64,000 nucleotides of DNA from Actinomycetota bacterium (GTDB lineage: Bacteria; Actinomycetota; Acidimicrobiia; Acidimicrobiales; Ilumatobacteraceae): positions 744,001 to 808,000 of the forward strand of contig CP064997.1 of assembly GCA_016700055.1 (NCBI GenBank), read 5' to 3'. Below the pieces are notes generated by a model. The model ran no database searches and was not told the origin of the DNA. It saw only the letters and a list, made by a program, of their open reading frames with translations. Every line of letters starts with the position of its first letter. Position 1 is the first letter of the stretch. Position numbers and translations under genes: made by a program. Shown here piece after piece: positions 24,977 through 33,998 of this stretch.

Positions 24977-25753
24977 TCACTTCGGGGGCATCCTGATGCC
25001 GCCGTCGACGCGGATCGTCTCGGCGTTCAGGTAGCTGTTCGTGACGCACTCGACCACCACCGAGGCGAGCTCTTCGGGGGCACCGAGGCGCTGGGGGAAG
25101 AGCACCCCCTTCTGCAGGTTCTCCTTGAAGGCCGAACTGGCGTCACCCTCGCCGTAGATCGGCGTGTCGATCAGGCCGGGGGCGACCGTGTTCACCCGCA
25201 CCCCGACGGCGGCGAGGTCGCGCGCGACGGGCAGCGTCATGCCGACCACTCCACCCTTGGAGCTGGAGTACGCCGCCTGGCCGATCTGACCGTCGAACGC
25301 GGCGACCGATGCGATGTTCACGATCGCGCCCCGCTCACCGTTGGCGAGCGGCTCGGTCTGGCTCATCGCAGTGGCCGCGATGCGAATGCAGTCGAACGTG
25401 CCGACGAGGTTGATCGCGATGACGCGCTTGTACGCGTCGAGGTTCGCCGCCGAGTCGTACGTGCCGTCCTTGCCGACGGTGCGCTGCGCCCAGCCGATGC
25501 CGGCGGAGTTGACGAGCACCCGCAGCGGGCCCATCGACTTCGCCATCTCCACCGCGTCGACGATGTCGGCGGTGTTGGTGACGTCGACCTTGCAGAACGC
25601 CCCACCGATCTCGTCGGCCAGGGCCCGACCCTTGTCCTCCTGCAGGTCGGCCACCACCACCTTCGCGCCTTTGGCAGCCAGGAGGCGGGCAGAGGCGGCG
25701 CCGATCCCAGACGAGCCACCGGTGACGATCGCACTTGCTCCGTTCAGATCCAT
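24977..25753 (-). CDS. Short-chain dehydrogenase, 3-hydroxyacyl-CoA dehydrogenase type II-like
   Basis: 258 residues. Cofactor loop TGGSSGIGAASARLL, NSAGIG, catalytic Ser in NIASVAAFDGQIGQ, and YSSSK with the catalytic Tyr and Lys. The FDGQIGQAAYSSSKGGVVGMTLPVARDLA stretch is characteristic of the HSD17B10/FabG-like 3-hydroxyacyl-CoA dehydrogenases that act on branched acyl-CoAs. That fits the mutase and liv genes, but this is inference. TAGCCT lies 8 nt before the ATG at 25753. It converges with argJ. Confidence 0.88.
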   Translation of the reverse strand: MDLNGASAIVTGGSSGIGAASARLLAAKGAKVVVADLQEDKGRALADEIGGAFCKVDVTNTADIVDAVEMAKSMGPLRVLVNSAGIGWAQRTVGKDGTYDSAANLDAYKRVIAINLVGTFDCIRIAATAMSQTEPLANGERGAIVNIASVAAFDGQIGQAAYSSSKGGVVGMTLPVARDLAAVGVRVNTVAPGLIDTPIYGEGDASSAFKENLQKGVLFPQRLGAPEELASVVVECVTNSYLNAETIRVDGGIRMPPK

Positions 25754-25761
25754 GGGCGCCG

Positions 25762-25767
25762 AGGCTA
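25762..25767 (-). promoter_or_regulatory. -10 box of the short-chain dehydrogenase gene
   Basis: Minus-strand TAGCCT, 8 nt before the ATG at 25753; it lies in the 18-nt gap after the stop of the large surface protein gene. Confidence 0.5.
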
Positions 25768-25771
25768 GGCG

Positions 25772-28700
25772 TCAGCCCGGAGCAGGCCCCAACCCGCTAC
25801 GCGTGTCCAGCAACCGCACCGGCACCCGCGTCGTCAACCCCGAACGGAACCAACCCGACATGTCCACCAACAGATGCGTCGCCGCCGACGACCACAAACA
25901 CACCTCACCCGTGCCATCGACCGGCGCCACCACCGCATTCGGCACCGTCTGACCACGCACGAAGTTCAAACTCGACGCATCCGGCAACGACGACCCACAC
26001 GGATACACCGTCACGAACCCAGCCGCCTCAGGATCCACCACCGTCACGTTCAACACCACACCCGACACACCAGACGACGGCACACCCTCCACCCCCGCCA
26101 CCGGCAACCGCAACGTCTCCCCCGCCCGCACCCTCACCCGCGGCCCAGCAGCCGCCACCGGCCCCAACCCGCTACGCGTGTCCAGCAACCGCACCGGCAC
26201 CCGCGTCGTCAACCCCGAACGGAACCAACCCGACATGTCCACCAACAGATGCGTCGCCGCCGACGACCACAAACACACCTCACCCGTGCCATCGACCGGC
26301 GCCACCACCGCATTCGGCACCGTCTGACCACGCACGAAGTTCAAACTCGACGCATCCGGCAACGACGACCCACACGGATACACCGTCACGAACCCAGCCG
26401 CCTCAGGATCCACCACCGTCACGTTCAACACCACACCCGACACACCAGACGACGGCACACCCTCTACCCCCGCCACCGGCAACCGCAACGTCTCCCCCGC
26501 CCGCACCCTCACCCGCGGCCCAGCAGCCGCCACCGGCCCCAACCCGCTCCGCGTGTCCAGCAACCGCACCGGCACCCGCGTCGTCAACCCCGAACGGAAC
26601 CAACCCGACATGTCCACCAACAGATGCGTCGCCGCCGACGACCACAAACACACCTCACCCGTACCGTCGACCGGCGCCACCACCGCATTCGGCACCGTCT
26701 GACCACGCACGAAGTTCAAACTCGACGCATCCGGCAACGACGACCCACACGGATGCACCGTCACGAACCCAGCCGCCTCAGGATCCACCACCGTCACGTT
26801 CAACACCACACCCGACACACCAGACGACGGCACACCCTCCACCCCCGCCACCGGCAACCGCAACGTCTCCCCCGCGCCGAGCTTGACCGGCCCGGTCGGG
26901 GGCGGGTCGACCGGCGGGTCCGGGGGCGTGACACCGGCGAGCGCGAGCATCCGATCGCGCACCCACCGGGCGAACTCGGCCTGGCCGGTGCTCGACAGGT
27001 GGACGTTGTCGGTGTACCAGCGGTTGCGGTCGGGGCCGCTGCTCGCCGCGTTCCAGTCGAGCACGGTGAGGTTCGGCCACCGGCTGCGCGCCGCGCTCAG
27101 CGCTTCGTTCGCCGGGCGGTAGAACGGCACCCCGCCGGTGGCGATGCGCCGCTCGGAGAGGTTCACCCACGCCACCTGGCGAACGCCCTTCGCCGCGAGC
27201 GCAGCCATCATCTGGTCGATCTCGCCGGCGAAGTCCGTCGGCCAGTCGTTGTATCCGAGCTGCACCACCGCCAGGTCGACCCCAGCCGGGAGAGCGTTGG
27301 CGGCAGCGACGCCGTTCGGTACCGAGCCGCTGCAGTTGCCGACGGTGCAGCGGTTGGAGCGGGCGTCGATGCGCAGGGTGGCGAACGTTCCGTCGACGAG
27401 CGTCGGCAGCTCAGCAGTCGACCCGGCGGTGATGCTCTCGCCGACCGAGTCACCGATGAACGCGGCGTCGACGTTCGCCCGGCCACGGCGCACGACGGTG
27501 ATCGTGAAGTTCGCCGACGGCAGGCCGTAGACGCCGCGGAAGTCCCAGCTCGCGAGCGGCTTCGACGAGACCCCGTCGCCGAGGCGCACGCGCCTCGCCC
27601 AGCCCCCCTCCAGGCCGAGCGCGAGCAGCCCCGGATCGGGCTCGGTCGTCGCCTGCGTGAGGGTGGCGAGGTCGTACCGGCGGGCCACCTCGTGGGCGTC
27701 GAGCACGCGGGTCCAGCGATGGTTGGGGTTCGCGGGGATCGCATCGGCGAGGTCGTCGACGGCGGGGAACGCACCCCCTGCGGTGCGCAGGCCGTTCGAG
27801 GCCGAGAACTCGGTGGACATCACCACCCCACCCCGCTTCAGCACCATCCCTGCGGTGGCGGCGACGGCGGCGTTCGTGCGGGAATCCTCACGCACCTGGA
27901 GCGACGCGCCGACGTATGCGCGCGCCCCCGCCCCGCCGTACACCTGGCACGACTGCGTGTCGCACGTCTTCGCGTACGAGTAGCGGCGTCGAGAGCTGGT
28001 GCCCGCCCCCTGCGCCAATGCGTACGAGCGCGCCGCGACTGCCTGGGCCCGCACGGCGTTCGCTCCGGCCCCGCCGGCCGCGTCGGCCCAGATCGCGGAC
28101 ACCTCGCGAGGGACGACGCCCTGCAGGTAGGACTCGATCGGGACGTCGTTGACGGTGCGGTTCTCGCCGTCGGTGCCGTTGGCGGCGAAGATCGATCCGC
28201 GGTAGTAGGCGATCGAGCCGTCCGGCTGGCAGGCGGCGAGGAGCCCGCTGACGGCTGTGCTCGACGAATCGCCCCCCGGCGTGGTGAACACCACCGCCGG
28301 CTCACCCGCCGGCGCCACCGGCGAGCGCCCGAGGTACTGCCACGTGGCGTCCTCGTCGGCCTCGGCGATCAGCTTCTTGGCCGCGCTCGCTAGCGCTGCC
28401 GTCCACACCCCGTCGATCGCCCCGCCGTACCAGCCACGGGCCTTGGCGTCGGTCTGGAACCGCTTCACGGCTGCCTCGGTCATCGGGCCGAAGCGGGAGT
28501 CGATGCCGCCGGGCTCGAACCCGAAGCGGTCGAGGAACCGTTGTACGGCGGCGACGTCGGCCCCGGAGTCGCCGACGCGCAGCGTCACGCTGGGCACGGT
28601 CATCGACGTGCCGGAGCCGTCGAGGGGATCGGAGCCCGACGGGCAAGAGGGTGCGGTAGAGCCCCACACGTCGTAGACGCGCTGGCTGCCGGGCACCTCC

Positions 28701-29110
28701 CGCGCGACGAGGCTCCCGAAATTGCGTCCCGGCGCGCCCGACCACTGCGCAGTCCCGACCGTCGACACGACCGCGGTCTGCTTGTCGTCGAGACCGACGA
28801 GGCGCACCGTCATCCGCCCGGTGCGGACACCCGCGTAGTCCGCCGCCACCGCCGGCGTGAGCGTGGTGTCGCCGTAGTAGTGGGCGAGGATCTGCTGCCA
28901 GCTCCAGCGCGCCTCGGTGGCCCAGCCGTAGGCGCCCCATTGGCTCATCCCCCGGCCGTGGCCGTGGCCGTAGCCCTCGAGGACCAGCGCCACGATCTCG
29001 TTCGGGTCGCCCGGGGCGCCGGCCGCGGGACTGGGCGAGGCGATCTCGACCGCGGCGACCCCGCTCGCGGCGAGCACGGCGGCCGTCGCCAGCCGCGCGA
29101 TCCTCGTCAT
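25772..29110 (-). CDS. Large secreted surface protein: SpoIID/LytB + peptidoglycan-binding + SGNH hydrolase + three C-terminal repeats
   Basis: 1,112 residues from the ATG at 29110. The domains are a signal peptide, then SpoIID part one with GYGHGHGRGMSQWGAYGWA, then an inserted PG_binding_1 domain (DVAAVQRFLDRFGFEPGGID). SpoIID resumes with VPIESYLQGVVPREVSAIW and VRAQAVAARSYALAQG. Next is an SGNH/GDSL hydrolase (FIGDSVGES, QLGYNDW, DNVHLS catalytic triad regions). The C-terminus has three 125-residue repeats beginning near VRAGETLRLPVAG. SpoIID is a lytic transglycosylase family, and SGNH proteins are esterases that often deacetylate envelope glycans. A longer start (GTG 29149) would precede the signal peptide by 13 residues. 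The repeats use different codons from the rest of the gene. Confidence 0.85.
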   Translation of the reverse strand: MTRIARLATAAVLAASGVAAVEIASPSPAAGAPGDPNEIVALVLEGYGHGHGRGMSQWGAYGWATEARWSWQQILAHYYGDTTLTPAVAADYAGVRTGRMTVRLVGLDDKQTAVVSTVGTAQWSGAPGRNFGSLVAREVPGSQRVYDVWGSTAPSCPSGSDPLDGSGTSMTVPSVTLRVGDSGADVAAVQRFLDRFGFEPGGIDSRFGPMTEAAVKRFQTDAKARGWYGGAIDGVWTAALASAAKKLIAEADEDATWQYLGRSPVAPAGEPAVVFTTPGGDSSSTAVSGLLAACQPDGSIAYYRGSIFAANGTDGENRTVNDVPIESYLQGVVPREVSAIWADAAGGAGANAVRAQAVAARSYALAQGAGTSSRRRYSYAKTCDTQSCQVYGGAGARAYVGASLQVREDSRTNAAVAATAGMVLKRGGVVMSTEFSASNGLRTAGGAFPAVDDLADAIPANPNHRWTRVLDAHEVARRYDLATLTQATTEPDPGLLALGLEGGWARRVRLGDGVSSKPLASWDFRGVYGLPSANFTITVVRRGRANVDAAFIGDSVGESITAGSTAELPTLVDGTFATLRIDARSNRCTVGNCSGSVPNGVAAANALPAGVDLAVVQLGYNDWPTDFAGEIDQMMAALAAKGVRQVAWVNLSERRIATGGVPFYRPANEALSAARSRWPNLTVLDWNAASSGPDRNRWYTDNVHLSSTGQAEFARWVRDRMLALAGVTPPDPPVDPPPTGPVKLGAGETLRLPVAGVEGVPSSGVSGVVLNVTVVDPEAAGFVTVHPCGSSLPDASSLNFVRGQTVPNAVVAPVDGTGEVCLWSSAATHLLVDMSGWFRSGLTTRVPVRLLDTRSGLGPVAAAGPRVRVRAGETLRLPVAGVEGVPSSGVSGVVLNVTVVDPEAAGFVTVYPCGSSLPDASSLNFVRGQTVPNAVVAPVDGTGEVCLWSSAATHLLVDMSGWFRSGLTTRVPVRLLDTRSGLGPVAAAGPRVRVRAGETLRLPVAGVEGVPSSGVSGVVLNVTVVDPEAAGFVTVYPCGSSLPDASSLNFVRGQTVPNAVVAPVDGTGEVCLWSSAATHLLVDMSGWFRSGLTTRVPVRLLDTRSGLGPAPG
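25791..26876 (-). repeat. Three near-identical 375-bp tandem repeats
   Basis: Units begin at 25791, 26166 and 26541, the last one cut at about 26876. Units one and two differ at a single base that I could find (near 26464); unit three differs at about four. Each encodes 125 residues of a beta-rich repeat with two cysteines (YPCGSS, EVCLW) and VDMSGWFRSG. Such identity over 1.1 kb means recent amplification or gene conversion. Confidence 0.93.
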
Positions 29111-29175
29111 TGCCGCGCCGGGCGCCCGTCGAGCCACGTTGGGTGACACTACAAACCCTCACCGCGCGATGGAGG

Positions 29176-29628
29176 TCAGGCGTCGAACGGGCCTGCGGCC
29201 GCGACGACTGCGAGCCTGTCGACGAGATCGTTCATCGGGTCGCCGCTGTGCCCCTTCACCCACCTCAACTCGGGGCGCCTCTCGTGGTAGAGCTCGATCA
29301 GCGGTCTCCAGAGGTCGACGTTCGCCACCGGCTGGCGTTTCGCATTGAGCCATCCGTTGGCCTGCCACCGCGCCCACCACTTGTCGCGGAAGCAGTTCAC
29401 GACATAGGTGGAATCGGAGACGATCACGAGCTCACCGTCGAGCGAGCGGAGGGCTTCGAGCACCGCGCGGATCTCCATGCGCTGGTTCGTGCTGCGCGCC
29501 TCACCGCCGGCACCGCTCGGCGACCCCGCAGGGGCGACGGCCCATGCCCAGCCGCCCGGCCCGGGGTTGCCCGAGCAGGCGCCGTCTGTGTAGACGACGG
29601 TCGGCGCAGGCGATCCGGGAGCGGGCAT
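29176..29628 (-). CDS. rnhA: Ribonuclease HI
   Basis: 150 residues with all four carboxylates of the active site: VYTDGACSGNPGPGG (Asp), QRMEIRAV (Glu), VSDSTYVVN (Asp) and GDPMNDLVDRLA (Asp), plus the basic handle region KWWARWQANGW. It removes RNA from RNA-DNA hybrids. The ATG at 29628 is preferred to an upstream GTG (29658) because the fold starts shortly after it. It is divergent from aceE, 56 nt away. Confidence 0.93.
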   Translation of the reverse strand: MPAPGSPAPTVVYTDGACSGNPGPGGWAWAVAPAGSPSGAGGEARSTNQRMEIRAVLEALRSLDGELVIVSDSTYVVNCFRDKWWARWQANGWLNAKRQPVANVDLWRPLIELYHERRPELRWVKGHSGDPMNDLVDRLAVVAAAGPFDA

Positions 29629-29684
29629 CCGGCAAGCATGCCATCGGCCGGTTACCACTCGGTAGCAGTGGTTGACTTGACCCC

Positions 29685-32423
29685 ATGATCTTCGACGGAT
29701 CCGTGCACCAGCTCCCCGACACCGATCCCGAGGAGACCGGCGAGTGGCTCGATTCCCTCGACGCCGTCATCGACATCCACGGCAAGACCCGTGCCCGGTA
29801 CCTGCTGTCACGCCTGCTCGAACGAGCGCGCGAGAGCCAGGTGAGCTTCCCGGCGACGGTGTCGAGCCCGTACATCAACACCATCCCCCGCGAGCTCGAG
29901 CCGTGGTTCCCCGGCGACGAGCACATCGAGCGCCGGATCAGGCGCTTCGTGCGCTGGAACGCCGCGGCGATGGTGATCCGGGCGAACAAGGCCCACGACG
30001 GCCTCGGTGGCCATCTGTCCACCTTCGCCAGCTCGGCCAGCCTGTATGAGATCGGCTTCAACCACTTCTTCCGCGGCAAGGACGACGGCACGCCCGGGGA
30101 CCACGTCTACTTCCAGGGCCACGCCGCGCCCGGCGTCTACGCGCGGGCGTACATGGAGGGCCGCCTGAGCGAGGACGACCTCGACCACTTCCGCCGCGAG
30201 ATCGGCCGCGGCGGCAAGGGCCTGTCGAGCTACCCGCACCCACGCCTGATGCCCGACTTCTGGGAGTACCCGACGGTCAGCATGGGGCTCGGCCCGATCA
30301 CGGCCATCTACCACGCCCGGTTCAACCGGTATCTCCAGAACCGCCAGATCGACGACACGTCGGCGAGCAGGGTGTGGGCGTTCCTCGGCGACGGCGAGAC
30401 CGACGAGCCCGAGACCCTCGGCGCGCTCTCGCTCGCCGCCCGCGAGCAGCTCGACAACCTCGTGTTCGTCGTGAACTGCAACCTGCAGCGCCTCGACGGC
30501 CCAGTGCGCGGCAACGGCAAGATCATCCAAGAGCTGGAGGCCGTGTTCCGCGGCGCCGGTTGGAACGTGATCAAGGTGATCTGGGGTTCGCGCTGGGACG
30601 AGCTCTTGGCCCAGGACAAAGACGGTGTGCTGCTCAACAAGATGACCACCACCGTCGACGGCGAGTTCCAGCGGTACTCGGTGGAACCCGGCTCCTACAT
30701 CCGCGACAACTTCTTCGGCCCCGACCCCCGACTGCGCCAGATGGTCGCCCACCTCTCCGACGACGACCTGCGCAACCTGCCCCGTGGCGGCCACGACTAC
30801 CGCAAGCTCTACGCCGCCTACCGCGCCGCCGCCGAGAACCTCGGCTCGGGGCGCCCGACGGCGCTGCTCTGCAAGACGATCAAGGGCTGGACGCTCGGTG
30901 CCGGCTTCGAGGGCCGCAACGCCACGCACCAGATCAAGAAGATGACCACCGACCAGATCCGCGCGCTGCGCGACAGGCTGTACCTGCACGACGACATCCC
31001 CGACGAGGCGCTCGAGGGGCCGGTGCCGCCCTACTTCCGCCCCCGCGAGGACTCGATCGAGTACCAGTACCTCGTCGAGCGCCGTAAGGCCCTCGGCGGA
31101 GCGCTCCCCACGCGCGTGGTACGTACACGCCGCGCGCTCTCGATGCCCGACAGGTCGGTGTTCGCCGAGTTCGACGCCGGCTCGGGCACCCAGTCGGTCA
31201 GCACGACGATGGGCTTCACCCGGCTGCTGCGCAACCTCGCGAGGGACGACAACTTCGGCGCGCGTGTCGTGCCGATCGTGCCCGACGAGGCACGCACCTT
31301 CGGGATGGACTCACTGTTCCGCGAGCTGAAGATCTACGCCTCGCAGGGACAGAAGTACCAGCCCGTCGACCACGATCTGCTGCTCAGCTACACCGAGTCC
31401 AAGGACGGCCAGATCCTGGAAGAAGGCATCACCGAGGCGGGCGCCGCGTCGAGCTGGATCGCGGCCGGCACCTCTTACGCGAACCGCGGCGTACCGATGG
31501 TGCCCTTCTACTCCTTCTACTCGATGTTCGGCTTCCAGCGCGTCGGCGACCTGCTGTGGCAGGCCGCGGACTCACGCACCCGCGGCTTCCTGCTCGGCGC
31601 CACCGCCGGGCGCACGACGCTGCTCGGTGAAGGCCTCCAGCACCAAGACGGCCACAGCCTCGTACTCGCGTCGACGGTGCCCGCGTGCCAGGCGTACGAC
31701 CCGGCCTTCGCCTACGAAGTGGCCGCGATCGTCGACCGTGGCCTGACCCGCATGTACGGCGGCACCCATCCCGACCCCGACGTCTACTACTACCTGACGC
31801 TGTACAACGAGAACTATCCGATGCCGGGGAAGCCCGACCCCACCGTGACCGGCACCGACGGCGAGCTCGACGCGGCGATCCTCGCCGGGTTGTACCGCTT
31901 CGCCGTCGCACCGGAAGGCACCGCCCACCGAGCGACGGTGCTGTTCTCCGGCAGCGCGCATGCGGCGGCGCGGCAGGCCGCCGTCGAGCTCGCCGAGCAC
32001 TTCGGCGTCGGCGTCGAGCTGTGGTCGGCAACCTCGTACAAGGCCCTGCGTGAGGAAGCGCTCGCCGTGGAGCGCCACGACCGCCTGCACCCGGGCATCG
32101 CGCCGACCCCCCCGCTCGTGGCCAAGCTGCTGCGCGAGGCACCCGGGCCGATCGTCGCCGTCACCGACTTCATGAAGATCGTGCCCGAGCAGGTCGCGCG
32201 CTTCCTGCCGGAGCGCACGTTCATCCCCCTCGGCACCGACGGGATGGGACGCAGCGACACCCGTGAGGCCCTGCGCCGGTTCTTCGAGGTCGACGCACCG
32301 AGCGTCGTCGTCGCCGTGCTCGAGGGACTCGTGCGCGAAGGCGCCATCGGGCACCACGTCGTCGCCGAGGCGATCGGTCGTTACGGCATCGACCCCGACG
32401 GCGCCGACCCCTTCGTCGGCTGA
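29685..32423 (+). CDS. aceE: Pyruvate dehydrogenase E1 component, homodimeric type
   Basis: 912 residues, the usual AceE length. The thiamine-diphosphate motif GDGETDEPETLGALSLA followed by NLVFVVNCNLQRLDGPVRGN is diagnostic, and RDNFFGPDPRLRQMV and QDGHSLVLASTVP fit the family. It decarboxylates pyruvate and acetylates the lipoyl group of E2. E2, E3 and the lipoylation enzymes are encoded about 11 kb away on the other strand. A good Shine-Dalgarno sequence is not visible, so it may be leaderless. The HhH-GPD gene follows 33 nt after its stop. Confidence 0.95.
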   Translation: MIFDGSVHQLPDTDPEETGEWLDSLDAVIDIHGKTRARYLLSRLLERARESQVSFPATVSSPYINTIPRELEPWFPGDEHIERRIRRFVRWNAAAMVIRANKAHDGLGGHLSTFASSASLYEIGFNHFFRGKDDGTPGDHVYFQGHAAPGVYARAYMEGRLSEDDLDHFRREIGRGGKGLSSYPHPRLMPDFWEYPTVSMGLGPITAIYHARFNRYLQNRQIDDTSASRVWAFLGDGETDEPETLGALSLAAREQLDNLVFVVNCNLQRLDGPVRGNGKIIQELEAVFRGAGWNVIKVIWGSRWDELLAQDKDGVLLNKMTTTVDGEFQRYSVEPGSYIRDNFFGPDPRLRQMVAHLSDDDLRNLPRGGHDYRKLYAAYRAAAENLGSGRPTALLCKTIKGWTLGAGFEGRNATHQIKKMTTDQIRALRDRLYLHDDIPDEALEGPVPPYFRPREDSIEYQYLVERRKALGGALPTRVVRTRRALSMPDRSVFAEFDAGSGTQSVSTTMGFTRLLRNLARDDNFGARVVPIVPDEARTFGMDSLFRELKIYASQGQKYQPVDHDLLLSYTESKDGQILEEGITEAGAASSWIAAGTSYANRGVPMVPFYSFYSMFGFQRVGDLLWQAADSRTRGFLLGATAGRTTLLGEGLQHQDGHSLVLASTVPACQAYDPAFAYEVAAIVDRGLTRMYGGTHPDPDVYYYLTLYNENYPMPGKPDPTVTGTDGELDAAILAGLYRFAVAPEGTAHRATVLFSGSAHAAARQAAVELAEHFGVGVELWSATSYKALREEALAVERHDRLHPGIAPTPPLVAKLLREAPGPIVAVTDFMKIVPEQVARFLPERTFIPLGTDGMGRSDTREALRRFFEVDAPSVVVAVLEGLVREGAIGHHVVAEAIGRYGIDPDGADPFVG

Positions 32424-32443
32424 GCGGGGACGCCAGACGTCGT

Positions 32444-32449
32444 TATCGT
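32444..32449 (+). promoter_or_regulatory. -10 box of the HhH-GPD gene
   Basis: TATCGT, 7 nt before the GTG at 32457; it favours this GTG over the in-frame GTG at 32448, which would overlap the box. Confidence 0.5.
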
Positions 32450-32456
32450 GGGCACC

Positions 32457-33047
32457 GTGCCTACGGGAACGCTGTACATCACCGGGCAACGCAGCGCCGA
32501 CGGGCTCTTGAACCGCGACGGCACGGCGTTGCTGATCGGGATGCTGCTCGACCAGCAGGTGCCGATGGAGCTCGCGTTCGCCGGGCCCGCCAAGCTGCGT
32601 GAGCGCCTCGGTCACCTCGACCCGAAGCGGATCGCGGCGATGGACCCCGAAGACCTCGTCGTCGTGGCGCGCGAGGTGCCCGCGATCCACCGCTTCCCGG
32701 CGTCGATGGCACGGCGCATCCACGACCTGTGCAAGGTGCTGGTCGCCGACTACGCGGGCAGGGGCGCGAACGTCTGGAAGGGCGTCGACGACGCGGAGGA
32801 GCTGTACCGCAGGCTGCGCGCGCTGCCCGGCTACGGCGAGGAGAAGTCGCGCATCTTCGTCGCGCTGCTCGGCAAGCGCATGGGCGTGCAGCCCCGCGGC
32901 TGGCGCAAAGCGGCAGGACGGTTCGGCGACGACCGGCCCCGCTCCGTGGCCGATATCGACGGCCCGGACGCCCTCGTGCAGGTGCGGGCGTGGAAGAAGG
33001 CCCAGAAGGCGCAGATGCTCGACAAGCAGGACCGGCCGCTCGGCTGA
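32457..33047 (+). CDS. HhH-GPD family protein (TIGR03252-like)
   Basis: 196 residues. The helix-hairpin-helix motif LPGYGEEKSRIFVALLGKR is at about 124-142, preceded by a helical region (LLIGMLLDQQVPMELAF) typical of the HhH-GPD base-excision superfamily. It lacks the [4Fe-4S] cysteines of endonuclease III, and I see no obvious catalytic Lys/Asp pair, so glycosylase activity is uncertain. This small uncharacterised subfamily is common in Actinobacteria. The GTG at 32457 is chosen from the -10 box spacing. Confidence 0.8.
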   Translation: MPTGTLYITGQRSADGLLNRDGTALLIGMLLDQQVPMELAFAGPAKLRERLGHLDPKRIAAMDPEDLVVVAREVPAIHRFPASMARRIHDLCKVLVADYAGRGANVWKGVDDAEELYRRLRALPGYGEEKSRIFVALLGKRMGVQPRGWRKAAGRFGDDRPRSVADIDGPDALVQVRAWKKAQKAQMLDKQDRPLG

Positions 33048-33055
33048 GCCCCAAC

Positions 33056-33061
33056 TAGCCT
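33056..33061 (+). promoter_or_regulatory. -10 box of the methyltransferase gene at 33069
   Basis: TAGCCT followed by CGCCCCC and the ATG at 33069, a clear leaderless arrangement in a 21-nt intergenic gap. Confidence 0.55.
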
Positions 33062-33068
33062 CGCCCCC

Positions 33069-33998
33069 ATGTCCCTCACCGAGCGCGTGCGCGACGGCCT
33101 GCGCGCCGTGGGGTCGGCGATGCCCGAACCGTTGCGTCGGGCATTGCGCCCAGCAGCCCGAGCAGTCGGGCTGGCGGCGCGCCCGGGCGAGTGGTGGAAC
33201 GTCGACCGCCCGCCGTGGGCGCCTCCGGGCCGCGACGAGCTGGCCGACGAGGTGCACTGCAACATCTGTCGCTGGCACGGTGAGGAGTTCCTCGGTGGCG
33301 CCCACGTCGAGGCGGCCACCTGCCCGCGCTGTGGCGCCATCGGCCGTGACCGCTTCCTGCTCCACTGCTTCCTCTCCCGCAACAGCAGCCCGCGCGGCAA
33401 GCGCGTGCTCGAGACGAGCCCCCGGCTCGGCGGCGAGTACCGCGCGATGATGCGCCGCCACTTCGCCTACCGGGCGAGCGACTTCGATCTCTCGGCGCAC
33501 CGCGCCGACATCCAGATCGACCTCCAGCAGATCGCGTTGCCCGACAGCTCGGTCGACGTCCTGCTGACCCCGCACGTGCTCGAGCACGTGCCTGTCACGG
33601 GAGACGCCATCCGCGAGATCGCCCGTGTCCTCGCCCCCGAAGGTCGGATGTACCTACAGGTGCCCCTGTGCGAGGGGGTCACGGTGCCGCCGTCGAAGCC
33701 GGAGTTCCACGCCGACGACACGCCGGTCTTCTGGCACTTCGGGTGGGACCTCACCGACAGCCTGCGCGACGCCGGGCTCCGCACGACGGTGCTCGTCACG
33801 ACCGCGTTCGCCGACCTGTTGACCGCCCGGGTGCCCGTACCGGCCGACTTCGGCGACGGGTTCGACCTCGCCTCGCTCGTGGAGCACGCCCGCCCCCGCG
33901 ACCTCACCGTCGTCGCCGACGAGGAGCTGGCACACCGTCTCGGGTTCCTGCCCGGCCACCAGTTCGCCACGTGGGAGTGCGTCAAGGACCGCCGCTAG
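33069..33998 (+). CDS. Class I SAM-dependent methyltransferase with N-terminal zinc ribbon
   Basis: 309 residues. An N-terminal CNIC...CPRC pair (about residues 61-64 and 82-85) suggests a zinc-binding module. The methyltransferase domain follows: KRVLETSPRLGG stands in for motif I, DSSVDVLLTPHVLEHVP is motif II/III, and REIARVLAPEGRMYLQVP follows. Similar proteins sit in polysaccharide loci and methylate sugars, which fits the glycan genes that start here; this is inference. It converges with the next gene, the two stop codons sharing a CTAG (33995-33998). Confidence 0.75.
   Translation: MSLTERVRDGLRAVGSAMPEPLRRALRPAARAVGLAARPGEWWNVDRPPWAPPGRDELADEVHCNICRWHGEEFLGGAHVEAATCPRCGAIGRDRFLLHCFLSRNSSPRGKRVLETSPRLGGEYRAMMRRHFAYRASDFDLSAHRADIQIDLQQIALPDSSVDVLLTPHVLEHVPVTGDAIREIARVLAPEGRMYLQVPLCEGVTVPPSKPEFHADDTPVFWHFGWDLTDSLRDAGLRTTVLVTTAFADLLTARVPVPADFGDGFDLASLVEHARPRDLTVVADEELAHRLGFLPGHQFATWECVKDRR

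Noticed and set aside
25791..26876. CRISPR-like or mobile-element repeats
   Set aside because: The unit is 375 bp, in frame within one gene, without spacers; it encodes a protein repeat.
25735..26886. A long plus-strand frame of Pro/Thr/Ser/His-rich protein across the 375-bp repeats
   Set aside because: It is the antisense reading of the three surface-protein repeats. It has no start signal, and its composition is the mirror of the real frame.
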